Of a stretch of DNA of 64,000 nucleotides, positions 34,393-47,368 are shown one piece after another. This DNA comes from Halichondria panicea. Its lineage: Eukaryota; Porifera; Demospongiae; Suberitida; Halichondriidae. Under the pieces are notes generated by a model that ran no database searches, had not been told where the DNA came from, and saw nothing but the letters and a program-made list of their open reading frames with translations. Position numbers and translations under genes: made by a program. Positions within the stretch are counted from its first letter, which is position 1. Every line of letters begins with the position of its first letter. Where the stretch lies: contig NC_087388.1 of the NCBI RefSeq assembly GCF_963675165.1, positions 6,543,651-6,607,650 of the forward strand. The letters run 5' to 3'.

Positions 34393-37300
34393 AGAGAGAT
34401 TGCTTGGTCTAACAGACGGAGAGGCTACTGGCTCTGAGTACAACGGGACCTTACTGAGCGCAGCTAAAGGTACACCTACATACAGCACAGTACACTCTGA
34501 GTCGTCTCTTTCTGTTGGCCCGATCTCAGATCCTATATTTAGCTCATAAATGTATAACTTTCCCCCACTTCAATTAATAATTATATCTTACTGGTGATCA
34601 TTTTATTGCATTGCAGTCTCACTTCTTAGTGATGAGTATACAACACATTGACGGGTTCCTACATAAATTGCTCAGTTGATTATTAATGTTTTAGTGTCTG
34701 TGAAATGTTGCTTGAATGTGAGGGATGGGCAGTTTGCTTGTGTAGGTGTGTGGCGTGCTTGGATACCAGCCAAACTGAGTGGCCTCAGCTGTTCAAAAAT
34801 TGATTTTAGTAGCCTACCATATCTCTGACATGTGGGCTGGCCGGTGTGTGTAGCTGTGAGCAGACAACCTTCTGTATGACATCAAATCTGTACAGCTGTC
34901 TTTATCTGTTGCTGCCTGCATATGCAGTGTGGGTGTAAATGTACTGTCATTACACTCATTATTGTACTTGCTTAATTAAGCATTAACTGTTTAGTGCATG
35001 TGCGTGAAGGTCAAAGGTGAACGTCCAAGTATATGCTTACAATCTAAGGATAATTATACACAACAGTTTTGATTTGTCTTTGTCTCCAACCACGGCTCAT
35101 TGCTTGAGTTGCTATCCAGACCTAGCCAGAATGGTGGTGGGAGGGTGTAGCTGGTATGCGGCCACCTGGTGTGTGTGTGTGTGTATCTCAAGTGTGTACA
35201 TGTTTTGTGGTCTCATTGTTGGCAAACTAGCTAATTGCTCAGAGCGGTGGATTACCATACATACCTTGTCTGAGCTGATTGGCTCAAGTGGGTTATTTGT
35301 TAGAGGTTAAGGAAATATAAAAGGCCCTTTTATGAATAATCTCTGCCCTTGTAATTATTGTCTCACACACACACACACCCCCACACACACACACACACAC
35401 ACACACACAGATGCTGTTCTTCGGATGTTGGAGCAACCAATGGAATTTCTCGGCACTGTGATCAAACCTGACGGCAAATCGACCAACGGTGACCATGGCA
35501 ACGACGAGAGCCCTAACAACGAAGATAGCGCTTCAACTTCAGATAAAAGTACAGAACTAACGAAAGAGAACAAAGCTCAACCAGATGATAAGGATCAGCT
35601 TGAAAGGTACACATGTACAGTGGAACCACCTCTATAACGGACACCTTGGGGGAAAGATGTTTTGACCCTTATACAGAGGTGGCCTTTGTTGAGAGGTTGT
35701 TTTATACACAAACTGTTCATTTGGGACCTGGCCTTTCTTCAGGGGTGGCCATTAAGAGTGTCCTCCCCCTCCCTCCCTCCCTCCCTCCCTCCCTCCCGAC
35801 ATGCATCAACACTTATTCAGAATAATTCCATTATTTGTAGGTGACATGTACTTCTTGTGTTTCTGAAATGGTTGATTCAAATTTAACTGTGCATACAAAG
35901 TACTGATTTAATAAATGAACTGAAAATGGGTAGTTCCAATTGAGCAAATGCTGCGCTAAGTGTTCACTGGGTACATTAGCGGGGCTTGCTGTTCAGCTGG
36001 TTTCAAGTCATGTGACCATCACAGGGGCTGTTAGAGGGGGGAGATTGGTGGTCAAATGTCGGCCCTATTAAAGGGAGGGGGAGGGTTTGGGCCTCAGGTA
36101 AATCTCATCTTTTGCAGCATGAGCATTGTAGCTGAAACATCACATTCTTTCTGTATAGTGGAAGAAAAATTCATAAAATAATTAATTGTCGTGAATAATT
36201 ATACAGAATGATAACAATAAAGATGTGTCTATTTATAGTAAGGTATGCAACACAGGTGCAAGTGTGTCCCCTGCTAAGATGGAGCCAGTATCTAATGGGT
36301 GTTATATTCATAGTCTGTAGGCACAGGTAACAACATGTGCAGACTAAACATGTGCTATACACCCCTCACACAAACGCCTCACAAAATACACACCTGTTCG
36401 GTATTTGTTGGCTGTTGTAGTATCTTCTCCAGATATGCAATATAGGCAATAGTTTCCTCAATGAGAGCCAGCTGCAGGGAATAACACAAGCACACCTGTC
36501 ACAACCGAGCACTAGGTCGTAGCTTAGGCAACACTTACAGAGCTAGTCTAACACTCTAGCTAACACAGTGTGAGCAAGCTGCTAGGTCCAACATGGCAGT
36601 TGATTTTTACCTCTGACACTGATTGCTGTTGGCTTGACGATGGCAGGAGATCCTTTAACACTGCAAAGCATTCTTCCTTAGAGTGTGATTTTGTGATTGC
36701 CTTGATTCTTGTTTGTGTTGCAGACTTTTTGCTAACTCCTCTCTCCTTTGCCATTCTCAATGGTTGGGCTCCTGAAATGCAATAAAACATTAAAAGTTAG
36801 TATTTATTATTTATTGCACAGGCTTGCATGCACTCAGCATGCATGCATTGATATGATGAAGTAGCTGGAGTAGCCATTACTATACCTGTAACTGTGGTGG
36901 CTGATTTGGGACTGCCTGGTCGACTAGTGGGACAAGCTCTGGTCATCATGGGAAAAATAAGAGGTCTCTTCAATTCTTGTATAGTAATTATGCAGTCTGC
37001 AAACTTGGTTTAATAGTTGCATTCGCAGATAGTTTTTATACTAGCTCTGCCTCTCTTGCGGCTATGGCCCACTCATCTGTGCATCCTGCTTACATTCCAA
37101 TGTCAAGCTGTTGTCTTTCTCTGGACCACAATCATGAATATCATTAACTAGTAGTATGAATCTCATTATAACATAGCAGCTGTATCTGTGCAAACACACA
37201 CACATATTGGAGATGTAATTGAGACATAAAACAATATTTGTATTGACTGTATTGCCACCTGTAGACATTTGTACACATGTGCACATACACTGTAGGGATA

Positions 37301-37442
37301 TTGTTGACAACATACAATCAGCATACTGTTTGCAGCTGTCTCCCCACTGCCTCAGTGTGTGTGTGTGTGTGTGTGTGTGTCAGCTGCTGCTGCCTCTGTG
37401 TGTGCGTGTGTGTGTGTGTGTGTGTGTCAGCTGCTGCTGCCT

Positions 37443-37497
<55 letters not shown>

Positions 37498-40442
37498 AGC
37501 TGCTGCTGCCTCAGTGTGTGCGTGTGTGTGTGTGTGTGTGTGTCAGCTGCTGCTGCCTCAGTGTGTGCGTGTGTATGTGTGTGTGTGTGTGTGTGTCAGC
37601 TGCTGCTGCCTCAGTGTGTGTGTGTGTGTGTGTCAGCTGCTGCTGCCTCTGTGTGTGTATCAGCTGTCCCCTCAGGCTGTTGTCCTTGTGTGTGTATCAG
37701 CTGTTCCCTCAGGCTATTGTCCTCATGTGTGTGTGGGTGTCAGCTGTTCCCTCAGGCTGTTGTCCTCATGTGTGTGTGGGTGTCAGCTGTTCCCTCAATG
37801 GCTGCTGCCCTTGTGTGTGTGTGTGGGGGGGGGGGGGTGGCCCCAAACAACTATTAAAGGTATAAACTAGCTAGCCCACAAGGCAACCTAGCGACTGGAC
37901 TGAACATGTACCACATGTACATCATTCTCGTGTCTTCATTCTTTCATTTAATACATTCCCATGTTTAACTGTTGATGTGTATCACACACGTGCGGACTTG
38001 ACAGGTTTCTGAGATTACAGTCTCGTTCTAGTGTTGTATTATCTTACAGTGTATCGTGTTTTGTTGTCTATCTTATTTCCAGTCTTCTCAGGTGTGAGCA
38101 TATTATCATGTTACCATAATTAACACTAGAGTGTACCGTGCGTGAAAAACTTTTTTGCGAATAAGCCAAATCAGCAGAATTTGCTATATCTAACCTTTGC
38201 GTTACTCTGGCAACGATCTACATGTCATACAAGCACTGGTAAAATGGCAGTCACATCCAAGGAAAACAGCCTCCTTTCAGTAGCCTTTTTATTAATATAT
38301 ATTTTCGTGTGGCCCTGCCAATAAGCTACAATAATAGGCAAAATCACATCATTATGTTTTGATGCTCGCAACACATTCTGTAATACATACACACGTATGT
38401 TATAGCTGTGTAGGTGACCAGGTGTGCTAGCTATCATCAATGGTGGGAAGCATTGTCATCAGTCACACATTCTACTGAGTGTTTGTGTATACTAACGGTG
38501 ATAGTTAGAGTTCACTGTACATTTTGTTTCAGTGCATGTTTTGGGGGGAGAATCTTCACATGTAGTCTTCCCAAATGCTTACTTGTGGGCACTTGAGAGG
38601 CTTCTAAGCTTTCCCAAACATTTGTGAGTGTGTGTAGGATCTACTAAAGTCCCTTTGTTACTGCATCTAATCCAATTATTATTTTGTTGTCTTAATTCAT
38701 TCTGTAGTGTAGTACAAATTTAGAGTATTTCTAAACACAAAGGTAACAGGATTACAATCAGAGCCACTGTGAAAATGTCATCTTATAGCTGTACTTGAAA
38801 GCTGTAGCAAGCAAAGCCCTATATTTAGTTGGTATAATATGTATACCTAGCTGGCTACAATGTTCACAGTATACAGTAGAACCTCGATTATCCGGACACC
38901 TTGGTTCCAGAAGCTGGCCGGATAAGTGAATATGCCGGATAATCGAATAGATAAACCACGCCTTGATCCACCCACTTTATTGATGAACAGCAGTGCCACA
39001 TGTTGTCTGCGCATGCGCAAAAGAAAAGCAGGCATGTCTCCATGGTAACAGCTGAAACGCGCATGCGCATTTGAGGGACACGCCCATTTTCTGAATTATG
39101 TAATCTGATTAAAAAGAAAACTGCCAAGCCGGATAATCGAGGTTCCGGATAATCGAGGGCCGGATAATCGAGGTTCTACTGTACCATGTACTGTACACCT
39201 GGCTAATAGCTTATCATTGAAACCTATATCACATGTCAAAAGCAATGCTCTGTCGATCACTGCAATTATCTTAAACTAGCATAATCATGTCGTGGGCTCT
39301 CATGTGAAAATATGTTCTTATGTCCCTAAAGGCATACAATGCTCCAATTTGTCAACAGCTGTTTCTTGGGAACTATCTATAAAGCCTAAATTGAAAATGT
39401 TGTGATTCTTATAAATAGATAGTTTATTAATCACACACCAGTCAATATAATTACTGTTTTGAATACTTTAGGGAAAGTGTGGCGGGCAATTCTCCAGAGG
39501 ACAAGCAAGATGGTAACAAGGTGAGAGTGTGAAACAAATCACATTTATAGGAGTACTACCCACCCACCACACCCACACACACACCCACCCACACACACAC
39601 ACACACACCCACCCACCCACACACACCACTGAGCCATGTGAGGTGGTGGTTGTAGGGTGGTAGTAGCGTGGTGCCATTAGGCTCTGCTCTAATCTCTAGT
39701 GTGGTGTAGTATAATTGACCAGTGGAGTAGCTATAATCACCAGGCACATGCACATATGGTAGCCATGGATTCACTAGGTCCATCCACTATTAAAGCTTAC
39801 TAGTGTGGTTTAGATACAATGGCAGGAGAGCATGCACACATACACATACACATGTAGTACACAAGCTTTTGGTGTAGCAATGTGATGGACTATTGCAGCT
39901 TTTAGGTTGATATACAATGGAAGCAGGTTATTGTGCCCCTTACTGACATAATTATGTCCAGTGGCCCTAGCAACAATGTCTGTGTCAACACGCAACCTCT
40001 AGTTCCTGTAGCCTAATGAACACCTGGCAGTCTATCTGTGATACGCCCCACTTGCTCTGACCTCCCCTCCGGCCGCTAAGTGCATTATGCTAGCCCGCAA
40101 GTGCCCATCTGATATATGGTGTAGTGCACAGGTTTCTGTTATCAGTGGCTAGTCATTATAATTATGATGGGCGGTATTACCACCATGTTTAGTGAGATCC
40201 AGCTTGTTCTCATGTCAGTGGCGTATAGTAATATGATTATATCAACGTGATGAGAGGTACAGTATAATTATGTCCATGGCTTTGTTTTGTTTTTGTGGTT
40301 ATGACGATTATCCATTTTAGTCAAGTGTGTGCTGATATTGATATTATAATACATTACTTGCTGTGATTTGCAATTATGAATCTTATTTCTCAGAACATGG
40401 AACAAGACACTCCTCTCAGTGAAGTAAATGTGGAGGACATGT

Positions 40443-40504
<62 letters not shown>

Positions 40505-43500
40505 TGGTGGCAATATTAGATTAATCCCATTAGCATTTTTTTCAGCTAATGTACCAGCTCCACCCATTATTTTAATCTAATTAGCTAGATAGTTGAGGCA
40601 GCGGCTCTCCAGACACACAGACTTGTGGGCACGCACAGCTGGACCCAGTGGAGTATGTTGACTGTGTGCAACTGCTGTACAGAGCTATAAAATTCTACTT
40701 AATAAAGAAAAATATAGCCCACGCTTGTTTCTAGAAAATGGACAAGTTGGGCCCGAAAAAAATTGCTGAGCTCACCAACCACATTGTAGCACTACCATAC
40801 AGCTACTAAATGCATATTTTAGTGGATTTTCCCAACACAAATAATGTATATTGTATAAGTGACATGGTTCTCATTTTTACGGCCTCAACAGAGAGGTGTT
40901 CTCTTTAGAATTAAGATCGATCAAAGCGGCTACCTCTAGATAAAGTAATGCTGCTGAATAGATTAGGTACATGTGCTCTAGTTACTCTAGTGTTCGTCAG
41001 TACAGCTGTTAATGTGGTCGGTGGCTGGTGGCTTTATCTCCCCAACCTGTCAAGCTCCACTGAACATCGGTCCACCTGCACCTGTTGTGTTTGTGTTCAA
41101 TAGACCAGCCAAAAACTATCTGACACAGCCATCACCAAGCCATCACCACACAAATACTGAGTTCCATATGTCATAGCAATCCTCCAGTTGTGCCAAGAAT
41201 TTTCCCTTTCAAAAAAATAGCCAATCTGTGTGTACTGGAATAATAGCACTCTCTGCCTGACTATTATAGCTGATTTTGACTGTTTTTCAACATAATTTTT
41301 GTACAGCCTAAGGATGGATAATTGATAATTATTATTAATGGCTGTGTGTATGAGATTTGTTGGTTTCACACACTTAGTTAATGATGGCCCAGGGCATTGC
41401 TTGTGGCTATGGTTATTTGTATGTAAACAAGGCTGCAAGTGCTTGCACACACTCCACCAGGTGTTTAGAGGCCATATAAGGTCTGCAGCTGGGCAGAGTG
41501 TGTGTGTCTGACCTTATGCCCCTTCTCAGAGCACCACTGTCTGGATGATTATGCATACCGTATAGCGCGAAATTTTCGAGGCACTTATATTTCGTGGATT
41601 GGCCTCTAAAAACCATTTCGTTGCACAATGTTCGCGGAATGACTGCTTACCGGAAGCCACGCCTTTAAATATTTGCACGATAGCAGGTAATTCTAATTAA
41701 AGAACAATTTTCGTGGACTTAATTTTCGTATAGAATTCTAACCCACGAAATCCGCGAAAATTAAGCCCCTCGAACATTTCGCGCTATACGGTATACCTCA
41801 ACCACCTCTTAATTGTCTGACTCTTTAGTTCAGCTCACATTATAGCTGGCTTGTGGTGTGTGTGCCCCAGTGTGCCAGCATAGTTGTGGTGGGTGGCTGA
41901 ATGGTTGTCACTATTTACAAGAGTTAATCACTCCCAGATGCTGTGTACTCAACTTTGTTCCCACTCTCAGTTCTGCAGGTGTACCTCCAGAAGGTGACAA
42001 AGATCAACTAGAGTCCGACACACCCCCTGCTTCAGACGACGACGAGGTTATAAAGGAGGTAACGACAACGTCTTCAGCAACTACCGACGAGTGCACAATA
42101 ATTGAAGAATTATCATCCATTTATGACAATAATGAGCGATTGAATGAAGCCACACACGAGTTACTTGGACCGCCCACGCTGGGGGAATTCCCCACTGACC
42201 CCTTGGGACCTGGCGATGATGTAACAGGGAATTTCCCTAAAGGCGAACCTATAGGTCCCACCACAGAGGCGCCAGCAGGGGAATTCCCCACCCTGGAAGG
42301 GGAACCCCCTCATTTAGCTCCAAGCACTGTGCCTTTGGAAACTTTAGACTCAATAGTTGAGAACAGTCCACCAAGCGAACCTTCTGATACTTCACTGAGC
42401 AATGCTGTTACTGATAATACTACATTAACCCTCGAGTCTTCATTAACCCTCGAGTCTTCCAATAACAGTCAATCCTCATCTCCTCCCTTGAATAACTCTA
42501 ATAGCACCAAAGGGTTAAACAATTCAATTGCCAACACGAGTAACCATAGCAGCGATGGAGGCAATAAAAATCGAAAGAACGAGTCATCGGAGACGGTTGT
42601 ATCGACCAATGGGCAAGCAGCACCTCGAGATAAGGAAAAGTCCGTGTTTTTGAGACTGTCCAATCAGATTAAAGAACTGGAGATGAATATGACGTTGTTT
42701 AGTAGCTACCTCGACCAAATCAGCTCAGGGTGAGTGGGCGGATACAATTCTGTATAAAAATATTAATTTTGAACTTGTAATTATCATTCTATTTGAACTG
42801 TTCTTACACCACTTGTACTACTACGTGTGTGTGTGTGTGTGTGTGTGTGTGTTGGTTTATTACATTACAATGTAATTTGATTTTATGGTATTTTGTACAG
42901 TTTGAAGAGAAATAAGAACAAAACAGAAGAAGCTACTAAATCTCTGGACAGACGAATGACTGCTCTCAATGAAACATTGCAGCTGCTCAGAAATGAAGTG
43001 AGTAACTGTACAGTACCTTTATAGCTAGTGGAAGGAACTATAGCTGGGGCTTTATAGCTAGGAAGGTATAGGGATGGACATTTGTCCTTGTGGCAAGAGT
43101 CCATAATAGAGAGAGAGTATGCATAGTGCATCAGATGTATGTGGAAAGTAAGGTGACTTCCTGTCTGAAACGCGTGATCATAATGACAATTTGGTAAAAC
43201 ATTATTGCTGCCTTGAGGTAAGTGATGGCTCTGGGCGCTCTGATTGGTCAGTTACCAAGCAGGAATAACATCTGATGCTAGGTAACCTTGTACTCTCTTT
43301 ATTTTATTACTCTTGCCTATGATGGAGGCTAGGCACTAATCACTATAGATTTGTGGATGGACATAAAGACTCACCAAACTGTGTCCTGGCTGGCCACTAA
43401 ACTATGATGAGATTGATCTAACATGTGTCTTGTGGTGTAAGCCACTTGAGATACAACCATTAGTGGTATAGAGTACACATGTGTGGTGTGCTGCAGACAA

Positions 43501-44870
43501 TCACTAGCCCGCTATGGTGCTCCCTGGAGACTGCCTTATGTGGTGTGTGGTGCACCTGGGGCCACAATGCCTCAGCCTAGTAACCTTGAGACAAATTAGG
43601 CCTTATCTCCTGCTTGTGGGGATTAGCAGTAGTAAGCCTTTTGTCCATTCCCTGGGTAGTTGATGCAGGTGTCTTTTGTGGTAAGCTCTGTTTTCAACCC
43701 TTAGCTGACCTATTGTGTGACTGTGTGTGTAGTATGTGTGTGTGTAGTGTAGTGTGTGTGTGACTGTGTGTGGGTGGGTGTGGGTGTGTGTGTGGGTGGG
43801 TGTAGAGAGCTTTTAGTCTGAGATAACGCTGACTAAGTGCACTAGAGAGTGTTGAAAATTGATTAGTGTTGTCTTAAGATTTGAAAGCACTTTAGAACGT
43901 TGGTTCGTGCTCTTCCCCGCAAGAGCTTTTAGTAGCCTTATACAGTAACCTTATACTCAACACTTGTAGGAGGCTAAGCAATTGATTCCATAAAACATTT
44001 TGTTGACATCTGATGTCTTTCAAGCTGCAGCAGCACCTGCTATTATTTGACTATACAGGTGGCGTGTGATGTCAGTGTTGTTTGTTCTCAGGCTTGTAAC
44101 CTTATTAAGGATTGATGGTGTTTCTGAATCTTGTTTCAAATTAGCCATAGGGTTTTGTAACCTAAACAAGTCCAGGTGTGTGGAGTGGGATTATTTGAAA
44201 GGCCATAATGTAATTTAGAGTTGACCAGAGTAAAAGAATAAGTGGTTTGGGGGAGTCTATTGTTGTGGTCAGTTGTGGAATGATGGTGACATTGTTTCTG
44301 TGTCCAGCTGGTCCCTTGATGGTGGTCACACCTGCTGGCATTTCCTGTGCTAATTGATTGAGCTAACTTCCAAATGAGTTGTTCATTAGAATACCCAAAA
44401 CAAGTCAGCCAGAGACTCAATAAAGCACCTGCCTCTAGTGTGTGTTGTGGTCCAGGTGGGGATTTGAAGCAGCCGCTATTTGCTTTTACCCACACACCTG
44501 TTCTTCAGCCCATTTGCTAACTTTCTCCAATCCCAAATCACCATAATTTTTGTTCTGGTGATCCAATTTCAATAAACACACACTATCAGATGGTATATTT
44601 AGCTCAAAATAATCGTTTTAAACGGGAAATTTGCCCTTTTCCCCACCTATAATGCATACCCATGGTTTCTTTATTAAATGTGCCATCTGAAAGAGATCAC
44701 TTTAAGATTTCGGAAATCATTGACATTGGACCATCCAAACCCAAGTTATGGTTGTTTAAAGATTACCAGGGCTTAGAAAATAGTCTCTGTTCCTTGCTGC
44801 CTGGAATCGAGGCGACAGTTTATTCCAATAGTTAGTATGTATGATTATTATACACACACACACACACACG

Positions 44871-44907
<37 letters not shown>

Positions 44908-45585
44908 ATGCAGACTGAAGTCAAGGTGAACGTGCTTCATGATCTGAGCAGTAATATGCAAGCATTGACGGAGGCTGTGTTGAGTATCACCATGGAGATG
45001 TCTGCTGTGGATGATAAGGTACTCTATCCTAACCACCACCTGAAAGTATGTCACTCCCATACCATCTGATAACAATCATCAAGCTTCCTCACAACCACTT
45101 CTCACACACACACACACACACACAGATTCTTATATCTCTCTTTCTACTGGTTGGAATCCAGTCTCTCGTATTTATCGCTCTTCTTGTTATTTGTTGCCTC
45201 GTTCAAGCGTCCAATCAGAGAAGCCTCCAGCGTGAACTACAGTCCCTTCGTACTACGTTTGTTCAATTGCTGAGTCAGCAATCAACTACACAACAAAATG
45301 GCCGCATTAGCCCTCTAATATTGCTGAATCAGCAAACACAGAATTGTACATCACGAGTAGACGATGGACTGACTACTAGCGTGTCGTTGCCATCACTACA
45401 CGAAAGGGGTGTGGTCCAGTTGACCCCTCCCCCACATGGCAATGATGGGGTAAGTGTGTACCATACAGCATCATTATGGTGTAATGTTATACACACAGTT
45501 AACTGTGTATTGTGTATGTTTGGTACAGGAGTGGAAAGTTGCTGACGGGAGAAACCGGAAGAAAATCAAACTAAAAAATAGATAA
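24845..45585 (+). CDS. SUCO: SUCO homologue (SUN-like/SLP domain ER membrane protein)
   Basis: Fifteen exons: 24845-24897, 24976-25160, 25264-25427, 25600-25778, 26023-26143, 26400-26550, 34392-34469, 35411-35606, 39472-39520, 40394-40440, 41971-42729, 42901-42997, 44914-45018, 45126-45449 and 45529-45585. Phase holds throughout and gives 854 residues. There is an N-terminal signal-like stretch ([11 protein letters not shown]), then the SUN-like domain (about 112-272: [56 protein letters not shown]). A long acidic Ser/Thr linker (exon 11), a coiled coil (exons 12-13) and one membrane helix at about 729-754 ([20 protein letters not shown]) follow. SUCO/Slp1 proteins protect folding secretory proteins in the ER; human SUCO affects bone formation. 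Exon 3 opens with a CA-repeat-encoded His/Thr-rich peptide. Confidence 0.9.
25459..25588. repeat. R3 repeat, internally deleted copy in SUCO intron 3
   Basis: TATCCAATTTCAAT, AAAGCTTAGAAAAAACTCTTTCAGATGATG and GTTATGGCCGTTCAATCTT are the two R3 arms without the core. It ends only 12 bp before the exon 4 acceptor. Confidence 0.6.
27958..28136. repeat. GT/CA microsatellite
   Basis: (GT)n with GGGT and GCGT interruptions, in the interior of SUCO intron 6, far from any splice site. Confidence 0.9.
28490..28790. repeat. Minisatellite, 61-bp unit x5
   Basis: The unit has CTCTTTAGGGAGGTCAATAG, then AGCATTGTAGGGACAGTGG, then TCTCAATAGAGAGGTGG. The unit is itself an imperfect inverted repeat (AGAGGTGGTCTCTTTAG), like the ends of elements that begin with CAGTGGAACC. 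It may be a tandemly amplified transposon terminus. Confidence 0.8.
29165..29462. repeat. R3 repeat, full-length copy in SUCO intron 6
   Basis: GATTGTCCATAACTTGAG at the left, AAAGCGTGGGCTATAGGTGGGG in the core and AAGTTATGGCCGTTCAAAG at the right. Arms are inverted. Confidence 0.75.
34290..34391 (+). repeat. (CA)n tract ending at the acceptor of SUCO exon 7
   Basis: About 100 bp of nearly pure CA on the sense strand with the final CACAG serving as the 3' splice site. There is no ordinary pyrimidine tract. Confidence 0.9.
35617..35760. repeat. Decayed inverted-terminal element (CAGTGGAACC type)
   Basis: TACAGTGGAACCACCTCTAT and GGACACCTTGGGGG at the left are followed by AGAGGTGGCCTTTGTTGAGAGG. 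The motifs resemble pogo/Tigger-like termini and the 61-bp minisatellite at 28.5 kb. The right end is unclear. Confidence 0.45.
36379..36949 (-). CDS. Small helix-loop-helix protein nested in SUCO intron 8
   Basis: Three exons (36949-36886, 36771-36611, 36471-36379) give 105 residues with consistent phases. The last part reads [17 protein letters not shown], then [17 protein letters not shown], which fits helix 1, loop and helix 2 of the HLH fold. The preceding stretch ([18 protein letters not shown]) is basic but lacks the ExxR pattern of DNA-binding bHLH proteins, so it may be an HLH-only, Id-like dimerisation partner. The frame ends four codons past a possible donor (CAGGTGTGT), so another 3' exon is possible. 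It lies antisense within SUCO. The family is a moderate call: the helix 2 match is good, the rest weak. Confidence 0.6.
37350..37835. repeat. Compound GT microsatellite / CAGCTGCTGCTGCCTC minisatellite
   Basis: GT tracts of varying length alternate with CAGCTGCTGCTGCCTC (about seven times), then with CAGCTGTTCCCTCAGGCTG units. It ends in a G tract. It sits in SUCO intron 8. Frames across it (VCVCV...) are repeat artefacts. Confidence 0.85.
38872..39183. mobile_element. Non-autonomous pogo-like MITE (copy C)
   Basis: TA then CAGTAGAACCTCGATTATC at the left, and the inverse ending CTACTG then TA at the right. The interior is highly similar to copy B at 6245-6549. It lies in SUCO intron 8. It has no transposase. 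Confidence 0.8.
40444..40502 (+). repeat. (GT)n tract starting at the donor of SUCO exon 10
   Basis: The 5' splice site GTAAGTGTGTGT runs straight into about 55 bp of GT on the sense strand. Confidence 0.9.
41556..41793. repeat. Palindromic MITE-like repeat, family F2 (copy 4, best termini)
   Basis: TACCGTATAGCGCGAAATTT at the left, and the reverse complement at the right ending in GCGCTATACGGTA. Inner arms are also inverted (CCACGAAATCCGCGAAAATT). It is in SUCO intron 10. Confidence 0.75.
44530..44765. repeat. R3 repeat copy in SUCO intron 12
   Basis: CAAATCACCATAATTTTTG and CCAAGTTATGGTTGTTTAAAG arms flank a diverged core (CCCCACCTATAATGC). Confidence 0.6.
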
Positions 45586-46079
45586 ACAATTTTTGGGCTT
45601 ACCTACGAAACTGTTATTATTTGATTTTATTCCACCATATAGTTATTGTCACCTACATTATCAATCATGAATTTGATCGTTTACCTCATAATAATTATGT
45701 TAGTTAATGATCTTTACCGCATGAGCACAAATTGCCTTCACATGTGTAGTGCAACATGTTTAGTTAATGATCTTTACCGCATGAGCCTACTCTAGAACCA
45801 CGACTAGACTATAAGCCAGGCCATGGCTGGGGCTACTGTGCCTTGTATTCCTGTGCATCATCACTCCATCATAGCTTTTATTAAGAGCTAGTGTTCCATC
45901 ATAATCTACACTGTAACTAGCCTCCTTCACCAGCCTTCAGTGCGGCCTGGAATCGAGGCTACACTGTAACATGAATGTCCCTTATCATAAGTTGTGCAAT
46001 TTATCATAATTATGACACACGTTGAACAAACTTTGGTAATAATTACGTACAATGATCTAATTAAAGTGTTTGTTTAGTC
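45586..46079. other. Convergent 3' region between SUCO and NDUFA5
   Basis: No gene. GTTAGTTAATGATCTTTACC with CGCATGAGC occurs twice (about 45699 and 45759) and again near 25984 in a SUCO intron, so it is part of a small dispersed repeat. Confidence 0.45.
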
Positions 46080-46787
46080 TCAAGGCCACTTCCACTGGTT
46101 GGGAGGAGGTGCGGCTACGAGTGGTTCCCATGGTTTCCATCCATCCATCTTGACAGCTAGTGACAACTCTCTCTCAGCCTGCAGTGTGTGTGGTATATAG
46201 AGTGAAGGCATAGGCAACAGTATCAATCAAATCTTAAGTTACAGTACAGTGTGTGTATAACCCTAACACTCAAAAGTACTACCACCAGAAACAGTAAAAA
46301 GCGTTTTGGCTACTCAAAATGTCAGCTATCAATTTGTATTAAAGTACAGACTACACTTATGAAACACAAGAGCTCCCCTCCACGCACACACACACACACC
46401 TGATCAATAAGCTCCTCCATTTGCCCACAGCCAATCTTTTTCTCTATACTCTCAGGAGAGGAGTCTGCCTGCACTATAGCTAGTCTCTGTTGGACCACTG
46501 TCTCTGACTGTCGTCGATAACCCGAGTCACGGGGAAATGATTGAACTAGAGAGAGGGTCTTAGCATAGAGACTACACAGTACATCTCGAGCATTAGGCAC
46601 AACGGCATAGCCCACCAGTGATGTGGTCTGAAGGAAGGGAAGACGATATTGTATTACACGTTGGAATATTATAGGCTAGGGGGCTATGACTGCAATTTAT
46701 GCTCATTGACAATGCACAGACGTAGGTCCTGTGTAGGATAGTACTATTTCTACAACATTGCACCTTTTTTATCCCATTTGCAGCCAT
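46080..46787 (-). CDS. NDUFA5: NDUFA5, complex I accessory subunit
   Basis: Three exons (46787-46764, 46627-46400, 46178-46080), all phase 0, give 116 residues, the same length as the human protein. The first exon is only 24 nt (MAANGIKK) and joins [20 protein letters not shown], matching the LKKTTGLVGLAV start. [29 protein letters not shown] and the end [19 protein letters not shown] are diagnostic. NDUFA5 sits in the matrix arm of mitochondrial NADH:ubiquinone oxidoreductase. The donor of exon 2 runs into a GT tract. The RSBN1-like gene starts 581 bp away in the opposite direction. Confidence 0.93.
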
Positions 46788-47368
46788 TATATCTTGAATC
46801 TCCAAGGCCAACAACAACAACACATCAATGAAATTTTCTGAAAGAGGCACACCTAATGTAACCTTTGAACTTTTTCTCAAGCAAGGTTTTGGTAATAACG
46901 ACCTTTTTCTAATTTCAATAGCAAACAGTTTGTTCTAAAGACGACCTTTCCCCTATTTTCAATGGAGGCAAAGGGGAGGGGCTGCTTAACTTCACAGTTT
47001 TAATTAATCATGACATCATTAAAGGTCAAGCTACTGTCGTGTTGTTGTTGTGAAGACTCCTAATGTAAAGCTTTTAGCAGAGGAGCAAGCTATTACCGAC
47101 TACTATAAGCGGAGAGAAGGCTACTAATATACCGTGGGAGCAAGCTGGAACGTGCAGGAGGTCGTATAAAGTCTCTACAGAACAACAATAGGCCTTGAAC
47201 CATTGTCTGGTAATTGTACTACAGTGTGGATCACATCATCCATTGTGAGTCTTTATGGACAGATTTCAAACGTTTTTGAGAGCTCTGCAAATGTCGCAAT
47301 CACATTAAAACACTTGAAACACTCACAAGATCAAACAAAACGACGAATAACTGAATCAAGTTCATGCA
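46788..47368. promoter_or_regulatory. Divergent intergenic region, NDUFA5 / RSBN1-like
   Basis: It should hold both promoters and the 5' UTRs. ATTTTCAATGGAGGCAAAGG and GACGACCTTT motifs are visible, but no clear core element. A non-coding first exon of the RSBN1-like gene may lie here. Confidence 0.4.

Noticed and set aside
37219-37870. Three long Cys/Val-rich open frames
   Set aside because: Product of the GT tract plus CAGCTGCTGCTG units; no splice or codon signal supports coding.
46593-46880. 95-codon minus-strand frame overlapping NDUFA5 exon 2
   Set aside because: It begins at a non-ATG codon and reads through the intron. The 24-nt exon MAANGIKK spliced to TTSLVG explains the gene better.
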